64,000 nucleotides of DNA from Margaritifera margaritifera (Eukaryota; Mollusca; Bivalvia; Unionida; Margaritiferidae). The position numbers were made by a program, and so were the translations under genes. Every line of letters starts with the position of its first letter. Position 1 is the stretch's first letter. Shown piece by piece: positions 1 to 9,215 of the stretch. The stretch covers positions 4,025,501-4,089,500 of the forward strand of contig JAQPZY010001626.1 of NCBI GenBank assembly GCA_029931535.1, written 5' to 3'. The notes under the pieces were generated by a model. The model saw nothing but the letters and a program-made list of their open reading frames with translations. It searched no databases and was not told the DNA's origin.

Positions 1-2099
1 TTCCTCATAAGGACCCCATTTTTCACAAAGTAACACACTGGAACTTGTGTGGCTTCAGTTTCACTAATAGCCCTCTGAAACAAACAAGATATCTTGGGAT
101 CTTGCTCCTGTTCAACGACAAGGGATTGTCGTTTGTCATCCTGATTAGAACAAAGAGAATGAGTTGCCAAAAGAGGATCACTGTGATCAATACCATTTGA
201 TTGATCAATACCTGAGGAAAAAGTGACCTCATCAAAAGACTGACCAATACATGTGTCAGCTAAAGGAATAATATCCTGATCAACATCACTCTCAAGAGCT
301 CTTTTTGCCATAGCTCTAGTAACTGCACAAGCAGGGTACAAATCAGGGATTTCAGTTTCGACAGGATCAACTTTCTGATCCAAACAAGGCTTGTCAGTTA
401 CAAGTGGATTAACCACAACCTTATCTCCAGCTAGGTCATTGCCTAGTAATAAATGAACACCCTCTATGGGTAAAGAAGTCACTGCCCCAACAGTCACAGG
501 TCCAGAAACTAAGTCTGATGCCAAATTTACACAATGGAGAGGAACATTTACAAAGCCGCACTCAACTCCCTGAACAAGAACACTTTCACTTGAAGAAGAC
601 TCCTCAGACAAAGGCAAAGTACCTGATAATAAAAGACTCTGAGAAGCTCCAGTGTCCCTTAATATTTTAATTGGGATAGGTTTGGCAGAATCACCAATAA
701 GTGATATAGAACCTTCTGACATGAATGGTTCATAAGCCTCCAAAATAGAATCAGACTGGGGTTTGTTTGACCCAACAAATGTATTGCTTTCAATACAAGA
801 CCGTGACCTTGACCTCGTAGAAATAAGAGCATTTGGAAAAGCTCTCTCTTTTCTCTGTTGCTTATTTTTCAACTTGAAGCAATCAGAAATAACGTGCCCT
901 TTCGTTTTACAATAAGTGCACGTAGGAAGAGATAAGGATTTCTGATCAGTCTTATCAGATGTTTGATTCCTAACAGTTGTGCTGTTGTGAAATTTGGAAG
1001 TACTCGAATGAGATTGAAATGGTTTTTTACCAGAAAACTGCTGAGAGGACGACTTATTGCCAAATGAAATTTTGTGAGTCAAGGAATAATCATCAGCCAT
1101 ACGAGCAGCATTTTCCAAAGTTTCCACATTCTGCTCGTCAAGATAGGTTTTAACATCACTATGGATGCACCTCTTGAACTCTTCAATTAATACGAGCTGT
1201 CTGAGGTTATCATAAGCTTGATCAACTTTCTTGGCTGAGCACCACCTATCAAATAGTTGTTCTTTATCCCTTGCAAATTCGACATGAGTTTGTTCAGTTT
1301 CTTTTCTACAATTCCTAAACCTTTGTCGATATGCCTCTGGTACCAACTCATAAGCTTTCAAGATGTACTCCTTAACCACATCATAATCAGTGCTTTGTTG
1401 TACTGACAGTGAAATGTAGACTTCACGAGCTTTGCCAATAAGTACACTTTGTAATAACAAAGTCCAATGCTCTCTGGGCCATTTCAAGTTTTCAGCTATT
1501 TTCTCGAAATGAAGAAAGTATTTATCTACTTCTTTTTCCTGAAAAGGGGGTACTAACCTAATATATCTAGTAACATCAAAACCTGGACTTGTGTTTAAAG
1601 GAGTGGAGTGTGCTCTGTTTGCCAGTTCTAATTCTCTTAATTTAAATTGCATTTCCCTTTCTTCTCTTTGCATCTGCATCTGTCTCTCCTCTTTCTCTCT
1701 CTCCCTCTCCATCTGCATTTGCCTCTCTTCTTTCTGCATTTGTATCTGCCTCTCTTCTTTCTCTCTCTCCATCTGTATCTGCCTCTCTTCTTTTTCTCTC
1801 TCTCTCTGAATCTGAAGCTTTGCTAACTCTAAATCCATCTGGTTCTTTAACTCTAATTCCCTTAATTTCCTGTCAGAACCAGATACAGGCTTTCTCTTCA
1901 AACTTAAAGCACTATTTTCAAAAATTCCCTTTCCTACTAAATACTGAATCAAAATAATCTTTATCTCCTGTTTTGTCAATGATACTTTTGCCTCAGATAG
2001 ACTGTATTTTCTGGCAAGCTCGAGCAACTCATCCTTTCTCATGCACTCTAACCCCTCCTGGGTAGGTTTTGAAATGAAATTCTGAACATTAGATGGCAT
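1..2099 (-). CDS. Gag-protease part of a Ty3/Gypsy-like LTR retrotransposon polyprotein (3' part outside window)
   Basis: A single uninterrupted frame runs from the ATG at 2099 to the left edge (about 699 codons). The N-terminus (residues ~15-60) looks SAP-like. A highly charged Glu/Arg/Gln coiled coil follows (~90-150), then a retroviral Gag/SCAN-like helical region (~170-330). A CCHC zinc knuckle has C394, C397, H402 and C407, and a retropepsin-type DTGAS motif begins at residue 482. Frame was checked at the start codon, knuckle, DTG and left edge. Reverse transcriptase and integrase would lie beyond the window. The ATG lies 142 nt past the primer-binding site, as expected for genomic RNA. 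Role: capsid assembly, RNA packaging and polyprotein processing of the element. The intact frame suggests a young insertion. The Ty3/Gypsy label rests on Gag-protease architecture and needs the RT for confirmation. Confidence 0.9.
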   Translation of the reverse strand, partial: MPSNVQNFISKPTQEGLECMRKDELLELARKYSLSEAKVSLTKQEIKIILIQYLVGKGIFENSALSLKRKPVSGSDRKLRELELKNQMDLELAKLQIQREREKEERQIQMEREKEERQIQMQKEERQMQMEREREKEERQMQMQREEREMQFKLRELELANRAHSTPLNTSPGFDVTRYIRLVPPFQEKEVDKYFLHFEKIAENLKWPREHWTLLLQSVLIGKAREVYISLSVQQSTDYDVVKEYILKAYELVPEAYRQRFRNCRKETEQTHVEFARDKEQLFDRWCSAKKVDQAYDNLRQLVLIEEFKRCIHSDVKTYLDEQNVETLENAARMADDYSLTHKISFGNKSSSQQFSGKKPFQSHSSTSKFHNSTTVRNQTSDKTDQKSLSLPTCTYCKTKGHVISDCFKLKNKQQRKERAFPNALISTRSRSRSCIESNTFVGSNKPQSDSILEAYEPFMSEGSISLIGDSAKPIPIKILRDTGASQSLLLSGTLPLSEESSSSESVLVQGVECGFVNVPLHCVNLASDLVSGPVTVGAVTSLPIEGVHLLLGNDLAGDKVVVNPLVTDKPCLDQKVDPVETEIPDLYPACAVTRAMAKRALESDVDQDIIPLADTCIGQSFDEVTFSSGIDQSNGIDHSDPLLATHSLCSNQDDKRQSLVVEQEQDPKISCLFQRAISETEATQVPVCYFVKNGVLMR

Positions 2100-2240
2100 A
2101 GTAAATGCTTGTTGGTTTCACACACAAAAATTTCTCTATATAAAATCTTTGCCAAAGACAAAAAAAAAAATTGCAAGACAAAATCAATATGAATTTCAAA
2201 GATAAATTTAATATCTCTAATATGCTTTAATGAAATTCAG

Positions 2241-2258
2241 ATCCCGGACGAGCCCCCA
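2241..2258 (-). other. Primer-binding site, tRNA-Pro type
   Basis: The minus strand reads TGGGGGCTCGTCCGGGAT, 5 nt downstream of the LTR end. It starts with the expected TGG and is complementary to the 3' end of tRNA-Pro. From established knowledge, this is the same 18-nt PBS used by murine-leukaemia-type gammaretroviruses. Confidence 0.9.
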
Positions 2259-2341
2259 ATTTCTGTTACGACTCTATGGTCTAAGAAAAATGTAACAGAA
2301 AGAAAGTGAAACCAACAAATCAAATAAAAATCAACAAGCAA

Positions 2342-2347
2342 TTTATT
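2342..2347 (-). promoter_or_regulatory. AATAAA polyadenylation signal in the LTR
   Basis: AATAAA on the minus strand lies ~80 nt before the LTR 3' end and ~420 nt after the TATA candidate. This is the expected relative position for an R/U5 polyadenylation signal. Confidence 0.45.
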
Positions 2348-2763
2348 ACTAGATAATTAAAATGAAAAATCAAAAAGTCACTTACAGTAATGTGTTTTGA
2401 AATCCTAATAATCCAATAAGAATGATTGTTCTAATCACAAGTCCTAAATATAGAATGTTCCGAATTCACGGCTGTGTCCTTGAATGTTATGATGTGCTAA
2501 TGGTCTCCAAAGTCCTGATGTACTAGTAATCTTTGATGTGCTGATGTCAAAATGAAGTATTCCAAAATCTCTGAATAAGTTCACATAAATTCCAAAATCA
2601 TCAATTAAAAATCCAAAATCCAAAAGTTTATGAGCACTGTTATAATCCAATGAATATTTAAAATAATTCCTCTCTTAGAATTTGGAATGAATTTTCACAA
2701 CTGTAATAGCTCTTTACAAGACTGATGGTAATGTCAAAACTGAATAAATGTCCACCAACATGG

Positions 2764-2771
2764 TATATATA
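2764..2771 (-). promoter_or_regulatory. TATA box candidate in the LTR
   Basis: TATATATA lies about 245 bp from the U3 end of the LTR. A CCAAT (2775-2779, minus strand) sits immediately upstream, closer than a normal CAAT box. Position suits a retrotransposon promoter, but no start site can be seen. Confidence 0.4.
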
Positions 2772-3015
2772 AAGATTGGTCACATGACAGAATGTTCTAG
2801 AATGTGTGTCATCTTAATGGAATTTTACTTGTAAACAAAAATTCAACCTTGACCTTCAAATTGAGAAAACATATTGATCAAAACAACCTAATTCAAGGAC
2901 ACCAGCCAAACACGTCCCTCCTGATAAACACAAAGATCTAAGCAAATATCAAAGTGAAGAAACATTTACAATTTCCCAAAACATCTACAATATTATACAA
3001 ACATCATACATAACA

Positions 3016-3640
3016 AATGAGTAAGTACATTAACGTGCGAAATGTCCCCGCATCCATGATGTGGCTGGTGTGCAACTGCTGACAAATCAATGAGGCCTCA
3101 TGGATGACTTCTGGCGCATTGTTGCCCACGTGAACTGACCACACAAGTGTTTCCAGCCTATCCACTAGCTCATCCACCTGTTGCTGGTCTACAGACACGT
3201 ATTTGTACCCGGACGCGAGTGGAGAAGCCACCAAAACCGTTTCACACGAGGTGCTATTTCTCATAGACGGTTTTACTGTTTCGCGTTTCACTTCCCTGAA
3301 CAAGACCTTTTCCATGTTTGGGCACCTGTGGGTCTTCCACGAGAGGCTCATCATCCTACGGTGGGGAGTAATATTCTTTTGAGACGATTTTTGTCAGGTT
3401 TTTTTAATGTATGGAGAAAAATATTCCAGTGTGGATCAGTCTCTTTTTCACCTATGGTTTTATACATGCCAACTATCTTATCAAATTCGGTCCGCATAGA
3501 ATTATTTCTATATAGTCTTTTAAGTCTCGTCCACTCCCAGAATACTCCTCCGAGCCATTCCTTTTTTATTTAATCAGGGTGTATCCCCGGGTAGTTCATG
3601 TTCCAACATAATTTTTTTTTCTAGTTGTATTCGTCAGCGT
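3016..3640 (-). pseudogene. Unidentified coding remnant next to the Polinton-like genes, cut by the LTR element
   Basis: Two overlapping minus-strand frames look protein-like. One (~3590-3362) contains a W-rich start and a Lys-rich end. The next (3354 to the LTR boundary) has a hydrophilic sequence with a VDELVDRLETLVW-type helix and stays open right up to 3015, where the LTR begins. I do not recognise the family. Same strand and adjacency to the ATPase fragment suggest another gene of the same Polinton-like element. The open frame ending at the LTR edge suggests the retrotransposon inserted here. Confidence 0.4.
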
Positions 3641-3710
3641 GCGGCGTCGATCAGGAGCCTCTTCTACAGTAAAGCTGGTGGGTTTTATCATTCTTTACAT
3701 CACATGGTTG

Positions 3711-4092
3711 TTAAATTGTTTTGTGAGACACATTCGTGTCAGACACGTTTTTGTCCAGACGCGCGCGATATTTTACCCCGATAGAACTGGAAGTTCCACT
3801 CAAGTCGATCCTGATGAAACTATATGGGTCCCAGATGACCCGCACAAACATTTTTCGAAACTCATCCCACGAATGGTCTGCGGCGCACCAGATCCAATGA
3901 ATGTTTGCAAGTCCGTGCACGTCAACCCCATGAAATATCATCATCATGTTGCAGTTGTCACGAATCACATTGGGCACATGTCTGTATCATTGCGTCTCAT
4001 AAATCACGTTTGCATTTTTGTGCCGGCCCCGTGAAAACACTCTCGCGGGGTTGTCTTGTTGGTCAGTCATCACATCGTCGTACACGAGTCAT
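3711..4092 (-). pseudogene. Polinton-type FtsK/HerA packaging ATPase, C-terminal fragment
   Basis: Reading the minus strand from ~4092, a Walker-B-like VYDDVM is followed by a Gln-rich/Arg stretch, a sensor-type ETQ segment, a ~50-residue conserved region ending in a PYSF..IDL segment, and a basic tail. This order is what I expect in the A32-like DNA-packaging ATPase of Polinton/Maverick elements. The Walker A half is missing. A stop codon follows the ETQ segment. It directly abuts polymerase sequence at ~4090-4110 with no palm domain between them, so the locus is internally deleted or rearranged. Non-functional. Confidence 0.6.
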
Positions 4093-4099
4093 ATCTGTC

Positions 4100-6626
4100 T
4101 TCGCATGGTTTGCTTGTGCGAGCGTAATGGTGACTCGCCATGGAAATCCTGCTGCGGATACCATATTTGAAAAACAAATGTGTATCAATGTCCTTTAGCA
4201 GTTCCAACTCGACGTGGGTTTGTGACAGCAGGGCATCCCAGGCCATTCCCGGCGATGAGCAGTAGTATGTGGGATCAAGCTTGTACACAAGCATTGCGGT
4301 ATTGTGAAATGTCTCAAAGACATCCGCGAGCAGCAGCACGTTGGTGTGCAGGTACAGATCGTGGTAGTTAATGAGATTCTGGCAAATGAATGCCGACCAG
4401 ACATCGTTCATGTGTGCATATTCACTGGCAGAAATGCTTTTGCAGGACAGCGATGAAATAAAAGGCGTCAATCAGTGGCAATTGAGTTTCAGAACACTTC
4501 TCCCTGTAGCTCACGTACTCGTATGGGTAGGTTCCTTTGCAGGTGAGCAAGCCGAACCTTTCAGGTGCAGCACCGCCATATCAGCAAGTGATCATAAAGC
4601 AATCATTGCCATTTGTCGCAAGGTAGCACACGAGTTTGTCCAGGCTGGAATTGAGAACCTACAGCAAGTCAATAAACTGCAGCAGGAATAACCGGATCAT
4701 CATATACTTTTCCATATTGTTGGGAATGACACTTATTGGTGTGTTTGATGCTGTTGCAATTCCTTGTATGATCAAGTGGCCATCTTATCCATGCAGTTTA
4801 TGAAGCACAACTGGAATTCTTGTTTTGCCGGGGTAAATTTGCAGCCACAGGCTGTATGCATTGTGTGCTACTTCTATGTACATGCCAGTGATGTGACAGT
4901 GATTGCGAACTTTGGAACTATCAGTTCCATTAGTGGATGACAAAGCCATCTCACTGAAAGCTCAATCACAGATCCAACAATGAGTCTCTACAGAAAACTC
5001 GCTAATGTCATTGCGGGTCATAATCATATCTGCGGGTGAGAAAAGCTGTTGTCGAATTCACTTTACTTTAATCTCAAACCATTTAAGGAACACCTCAACC
5101 AAGTCCTTGCCATGGTACAACATTGGTGACTCAGTTGCTCCATCACATCTGACAACAGTGTAGCAAAACCCACATGGGACTTGTTCAGCAGCTTGCATTG
5201 TATTTTATTGAACTGTGGGGATTTCTTGATCGTTGGAACTCACGGGAATGTTGAGGCATTCAAAGTCCACATAAATAACATACAGAACTTTTGTCTTCCA
5301 TTGCACTGTGGTGAATTTCAAAATGTTCTTGCTTGCTTCTGGCATGATCATACACTGTGGCTTCTCACTGACTCCCCTGCAGTAAAAGTCATGGTCATCA
5401 AACTGTTGTGTGCTGAATACATGAATGGAACGTTGACACGGAAACTTTTCGTTTTATGCTTGTTGTGCCTGTCGTTAAACCATTTGGGGAAGATCTTTTA
5501 TCCACATGTAAAGGTGCCATGACTCTGGACTGCAACAACAACAGATCAATGTTAAACTGTCTGCCAGAATTTTTGTTTTCTGCATGTGGGGATAATTGAT
5601 TCGGCTGAAGGCTACTGTTCCAAGCGAACACAGTAACAGTGATATCAGGGTTGATTTGTTCAGACATATATAGAATATGATCTTGGAAGCCTGTACAGGG
5701 AATTCTATGTTACCAAACTTGAGTTCACCCAGGTGTTGTTGGTATTTTCGAGGCTGATCTGTATTATTGAGTGCGGGATACAGCATGGACAAAATTGCCA
5801 TTTGAAACACTGGTTGTCGTCATTTTTAACATTTATCAATGCCTGCAGTGGAATACACACTGGTGTTGGAATATAACCTGACCTGCGGAAAGATTGTTAG
5901 GGGGAAACCCCAACTTGAACTACTATGCGTCTGAAAAGTATCCATCCTGAACCTCTTCTGGATTATTTTTTAAACTTCTCGAGGACTGATGCAAAACCTT
6001 TATCGATCCATCATTAATGGCCTCTGTCTTTGAATTTCAAGATCACAAGGGCATCACTCCAAAACCACAGGCATGAAGTTTTCAATGGTGTGAAGCCTTG
6101 TGCCTTCCACACCGACAACAATATTCACCTTGGCCCTGGACGCGAGTGACATTGCATGCGCGTGTTGCAATGTTGATATGATTCCAGACGCATGTTAGAG
6201 AAGCTTCACAGCGTCTCTGCCTGATGTGTATGTGTTTGGGATGATTGCATGATAATCTTCAAAATCACCAACTCACTTGTGCAACTTAAACATTGATGTA
6301 CATACATGGCAGCTTCAGTGGCAGTAGTTTTGTTCATCGGCGACCATTCATGCAATTTCAGCCCGCTTGGCCAGTGAAGAAATTTGGATATGCAACTGTG
6401 CTGTCATTTTACAAAGCTGTCTCATGGTCAGACGTAGCTCATCTGGGGGAAGTCCTAATAACGCAAGTACGTCAGTTTTTCTGGCACCTCTTGGTATCCT
6501 TATTCCATGGTTTTGCACAAATTGCTTGAGCTGATTCACAGTTTGCTTTGCAACCAGCTGTGGTTCATCTGGGGGAAGTTGCCTTGCAACTGGTTGTGGC
6601 TTGTCCACAAGTCCTAATAGCTCACT
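4100..6626 (-). pseudogene. Polinton/Maverick-like protein-primed DNA polymerase B, decayed N-terminal and exonuclease part
   Basis: Fragments in several frames follow the usual order of a DNA_pol_B_2 protein. They are: SAP-like segment (6626-6465); N-terminal region (~5950-5480) with QCFKW and IKDLP motifs; exonuclease motif I, YVDFEC (~5270-5253); a recombination-endonuclease-VII-like Cys/His cluster (~4985-4850, HCHITGM and AHNAY); IPVV.H..HG..GHLI (exonuclease II region, ~4830-4760); KGTYPYEYV (~4545-4520); and YHDLYLHTNVLLLADVFE (exonuclease III region, ~4370-4315). Stops and frameshifts occur repeatedly. The palm domain is absent; sequence jumps to the ATPase fragment at ~4100. The family is known from virus-like self-synthesising transposons. 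The GGTCTACA element splits this gene at 6627. Clearly dead. Confidence 0.75.
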
Positions 6627-6913
6627 GGTCTACAGCCAAAATGCTTCCGCGATAAATGTTGTCAAACTTTACTAATTCTGGGTCACTGAGAACAAAAATG
6701 ATGCTTAAAATTGTTGATTGGCTCTAGTTTTAAAGATATGATATTGGGTCAGTATATATGACCCTTGACTTGCGAATGGCAGACGATAAGTGAGTTATAA
6801 AGGGAAGGGATCTCAATTTAAACCAGAAATGACTAAAATACATCTTTGACTGGATCTATAAATAAATCTATGACTGGGTTTGGAAAGTACTTGCTTTTTA
6901 GGCAAAACAATGA

Positions 6914-6995
6914 ATGATGCAATCTGAAGCTGGTATTGCATCATACATGATATGAATTGCATCATGTTATTCCTATAAGTCATAGATGATGCAAT
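6914..6995. promoter_or_regulatory. Cluster of four ATGATGCAAT sites upstream of the element's ORF
   Basis: The identical decamer occurs at 6914-6923 and 6986-6995 (+), and inverted at 6935-6944 and 6956-6965. The core TGATGCAAT matches the C/EBP-ATF composite consensus (TGATGNAAN). The cluster lies 135-215 bp before the ORF start, consistent with a promoter; function is inference. Confidence 0.4.
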
Positions 6996-7130
6996 CATAA
7001 CTAAGCTTACATCACTCTGCTGAAGAAATTGCCCTATATCAGCTCTACAAATCATACAGTGTCGTGCTCTTATTTGTCAGTGTTTGATTTTTCAAAGGGA
7101 CACATTTCTGTTTAGCCAGAGTGAGCAGAG

Positions 7131-8745
7131 ATGCCTTGTAGTTGTGTGAACAATGCAGATAACTTCTGTTATGATTGTGGTGAAGTGACTTTTGCATCAC
7201 AAAAGCGCAGTATAACCACTATGGTTAAGAAAGCCTATCACCTTTATTTTGGCTGCAAAATTGGAGATCGGGACAAGAGGTGCACCCCACACATATGCTG
7301 CAACACTTGTGCAACAAATCTTCGCCAGTGGTTGAACAGGAAAAGGAAATCTATGCCTTTTGCAGTGCCAATGATTTGGAGAGAGCCAACAGATCATATC
7401 AGCAATTGTTACTTCTGCATGGTGCCTGCAGTTGGGAAAGGTGTGTCAAAGAAGAAAAAGTGGACTGTGCATTATCCAAACATTCCATCAGCTATACACC
7501 CAGTACCCCACGGAGAAGGACTGCCGGTTCCTGATGCACCAGAATCATTCTCACTTGAGTCAGACGAGGAAGAGGATGAAACTTCTACTCCTGAACCATC
7601 AATGTCACATGACCCATATTTTCTCCCATCCTCCTCCTCTGAACCACACCTCATAACACAAGGTGAACTGAATGACCTTGTCAGGGATTTGGAACTACCC
7701 AAGAGTAAGGCAGAGCTGTTAGGCTCCAGACTACAGCAGTGGAATCTTCTGGCAGGTGATGTTAGAGTTTCCATGTTCCATGACCGTCAAAAGGATCTTG
7801 TCCCATTCTTCTCCATGGAAGGTGATCTTGTAGCCTGCAACAACATCGATGGTGTGATGGCAGCCCTCAACATCGTTCATGATCCAGATGAGTGGAGACT
7901 GTTCATTGATTCATCAAAGACGAGTCTTAAAGCTGTTTTGATGCATAATGGCAGTGTTTTGCCATCAATTCCAGTTGGTCATGCAGTTCATATGAAGGAA
8001 ATCTATGAAAACATGAAACAACTTTTGAGGTGCATAAACTATGACCAACATCAGTGGCAGCTTTGTGGTGATTTCAAGGTTCTTGCTCTCTTGCTTGGTC
8101 TGCAGACTGGATACACAAAGTACTGCTGTTTTCTCTGCAAATGGGATAGTCATGCCACTACATCAAGAGAGATTGGCCACTCCGACAGTCATTGGAGCCT
8201 GGGATGAAAAGTGTTCAGTATCCACCACTTGTTGAATCAAGGAAGATTTTGTTACCACCCTTGCACATCAAGCTGGGTCTGATGAAGAACTTTGTCAAGG
8301 CCATGAACAAAACACAAGCAGCTTTCAAGTACCTCCATGGAAAATTTCCAAGGTTAAGTGAAGGTGTCTTTGTTGGTCCTCAGATTCGTGAACTTCTTCA
8401 AGATGATGCATTTCACCGTGCACTGCGTGGCAAGGAAAAGGCGGCATGGAAAGCCTTCCAGTTAGTGGCAACAAATTTTCTCTGAAACAACAAGGCTGAA
8501 AACTACAGGGAGTTGGTGGAAAACCTCCTCAAGGCATACAAAAAAGCCTTGGTTGCAACCTGTTACTAAAAATACATTTTTTGCACTCTCGTCTCGATTT
8601 TTTCCACCGAACTGCGGAGCAGTGAGCAACGAGCACAGTGAGCGATTTCACCAGGACATTGCAACAATGGATAAACGCTATCAAATGGAGCCCATCAATG
8701 CTTGCAGACTATTGCTGGACAGTGACAAGAGATGCTCCATTTAAT
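7131..8745 (+). pseudogene. Element-encoded protein of unnamed multicopy family, frameshifted
   Basis: The frame opens at ATG 7131 with an N-terminal Cys cluster (C3, C5, then FCYDC, ICCNTC and NCYFC), a Ser/Glu-rich acidic middle (residues ~135-175), and a C-terminal half holding GDFKVLALLLGLQTGYTKYC and CFLCKWDS. The frame breaks near 8165, resumes +1 with LLPPLHIKLGLMKNFVKAM, meets a TGA at 8483-8485, and continues after another shift with NEHSERFHQDIATMDKRYQ to ~8745. I recognise this as a protein type repeatedly annotated as uncharacterised in many invertebrate genomes, but I cannot name its transposase superfamily. Cys pairs suggest zinc binding. At least two frameshifts and one stop make this copy dead. 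Confidence 0.6.
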
Positions 8746-9115
8746 GAATGCAAGAGACAAGCCAAGAAGTGCAAAGTAGACACTGAATAAGGACTAAACT
8801 ATGTACTTATATATACATAATAGTTTTTTTTACTTTTGTTTCAATATATTTTTTATTTATATAACCCTTTTGCTGTTTTTTAAAGTGTTACTTAAACAGG
8901 ACAGGTGAAATATTATCATGTAAAGCAACCATAACACATGAAAAGACCTAGGTTTACAATTTATGATGAATATACATAGACGTAAAATGTAAAAACTTAA
9001 ATATCTTGGAAACAGTATCCAATCAGTTGTTTTAATTGTCATATTTGAATTCAGCACATCAAAATCCCTAATAAATAGTTCATTTTATCTCTGAAGCGGA
9101 CGATTTCTAAAAAAT
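8746..9115 (+). other. 3' non-coding part of the GGTCTACA element
   Basis: AT-rich sequence after the ORF remnant. It contains no recognisable coding motif and leads into the right inverted end. Confidence 0.4.
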
Positions 9116-9123
9116 TGTAGACC

Positions 9124-9215
9124 AATGTAGTGCAAGTAAATCTGCTTTTCTTGCACCTCTTGGTATTCTCATGTCACAGTCTCACATGGATTGCTTGAGC
9201 TAATTCATGGTAGGC
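9124..9215 (-). pseudogene. Upstream SAP-like fragment of the split polymerase gene
   Basis: Minus-strand translation gives RIPRGARKADLLAL, near-identical to the RIPRGARKTDVLALLGL segment at ~6500-6450. It is followed immediately by the inverted end of the GGTCTACA element. It is either the neighbouring SAP repeat of the same protein or its direct continuation before the insertion. Confidence 0.55.

Larger units (their letters stand above)
2264..3015 (-). repeat. 5' LTR of the Gypsy-like element
   Basis: The 752-bp segment is bounded by TGTTA...TAACA short inverted ends and lies next to the primer-binding site. On the minus strand it holds a TATA-like TATATATA (2764-2771) and an AATAAA at 2347-2342, near the U5 side. 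The partner LTR is outside the window, so LTR identity and the target-site duplication cannot be checked. The outer edge (3015) is inferred from the terminal CA. Confidence 0.75.
6627..9123 (+). mobile_element. 2.5-kb DNA-transposon-like element with GGTCTACA inverted ends
   Basis: The unit begins GGTCTACA and ends TGTAGACC (9116-9123). One extra inner/outer match gives CAYTGGTCTACA at both ends. The inner 60 bp of the two ends also share weaker inverted similarity (CGTCCGC, GATAAA, TTGATTGG). Its ends lie exactly within the LLAL/LLGL part of a SAP-like motif whose two halves are on either side (9124-9215 and below 6626). That places it as an insertion into the older Polinton-like gene. A possible short CTA duplication flanks it; no clean longer target duplication is visible. 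It carries one + strand ORF of an unnamed family. Confidence 0.6.

Noticed and set aside
1591..1809. Small Ser/Cys/Ile-rich + strand protein
   Set aside because: Antisense shadow of the charged coiled-coil part of the Gag frame.
3181..4198. Overlapping + strand frames in 3.2-4.2 kb
   Set aside because: The recognisable ATPase and polymerase fragments are on the minus strand; the + frames have no family signature.
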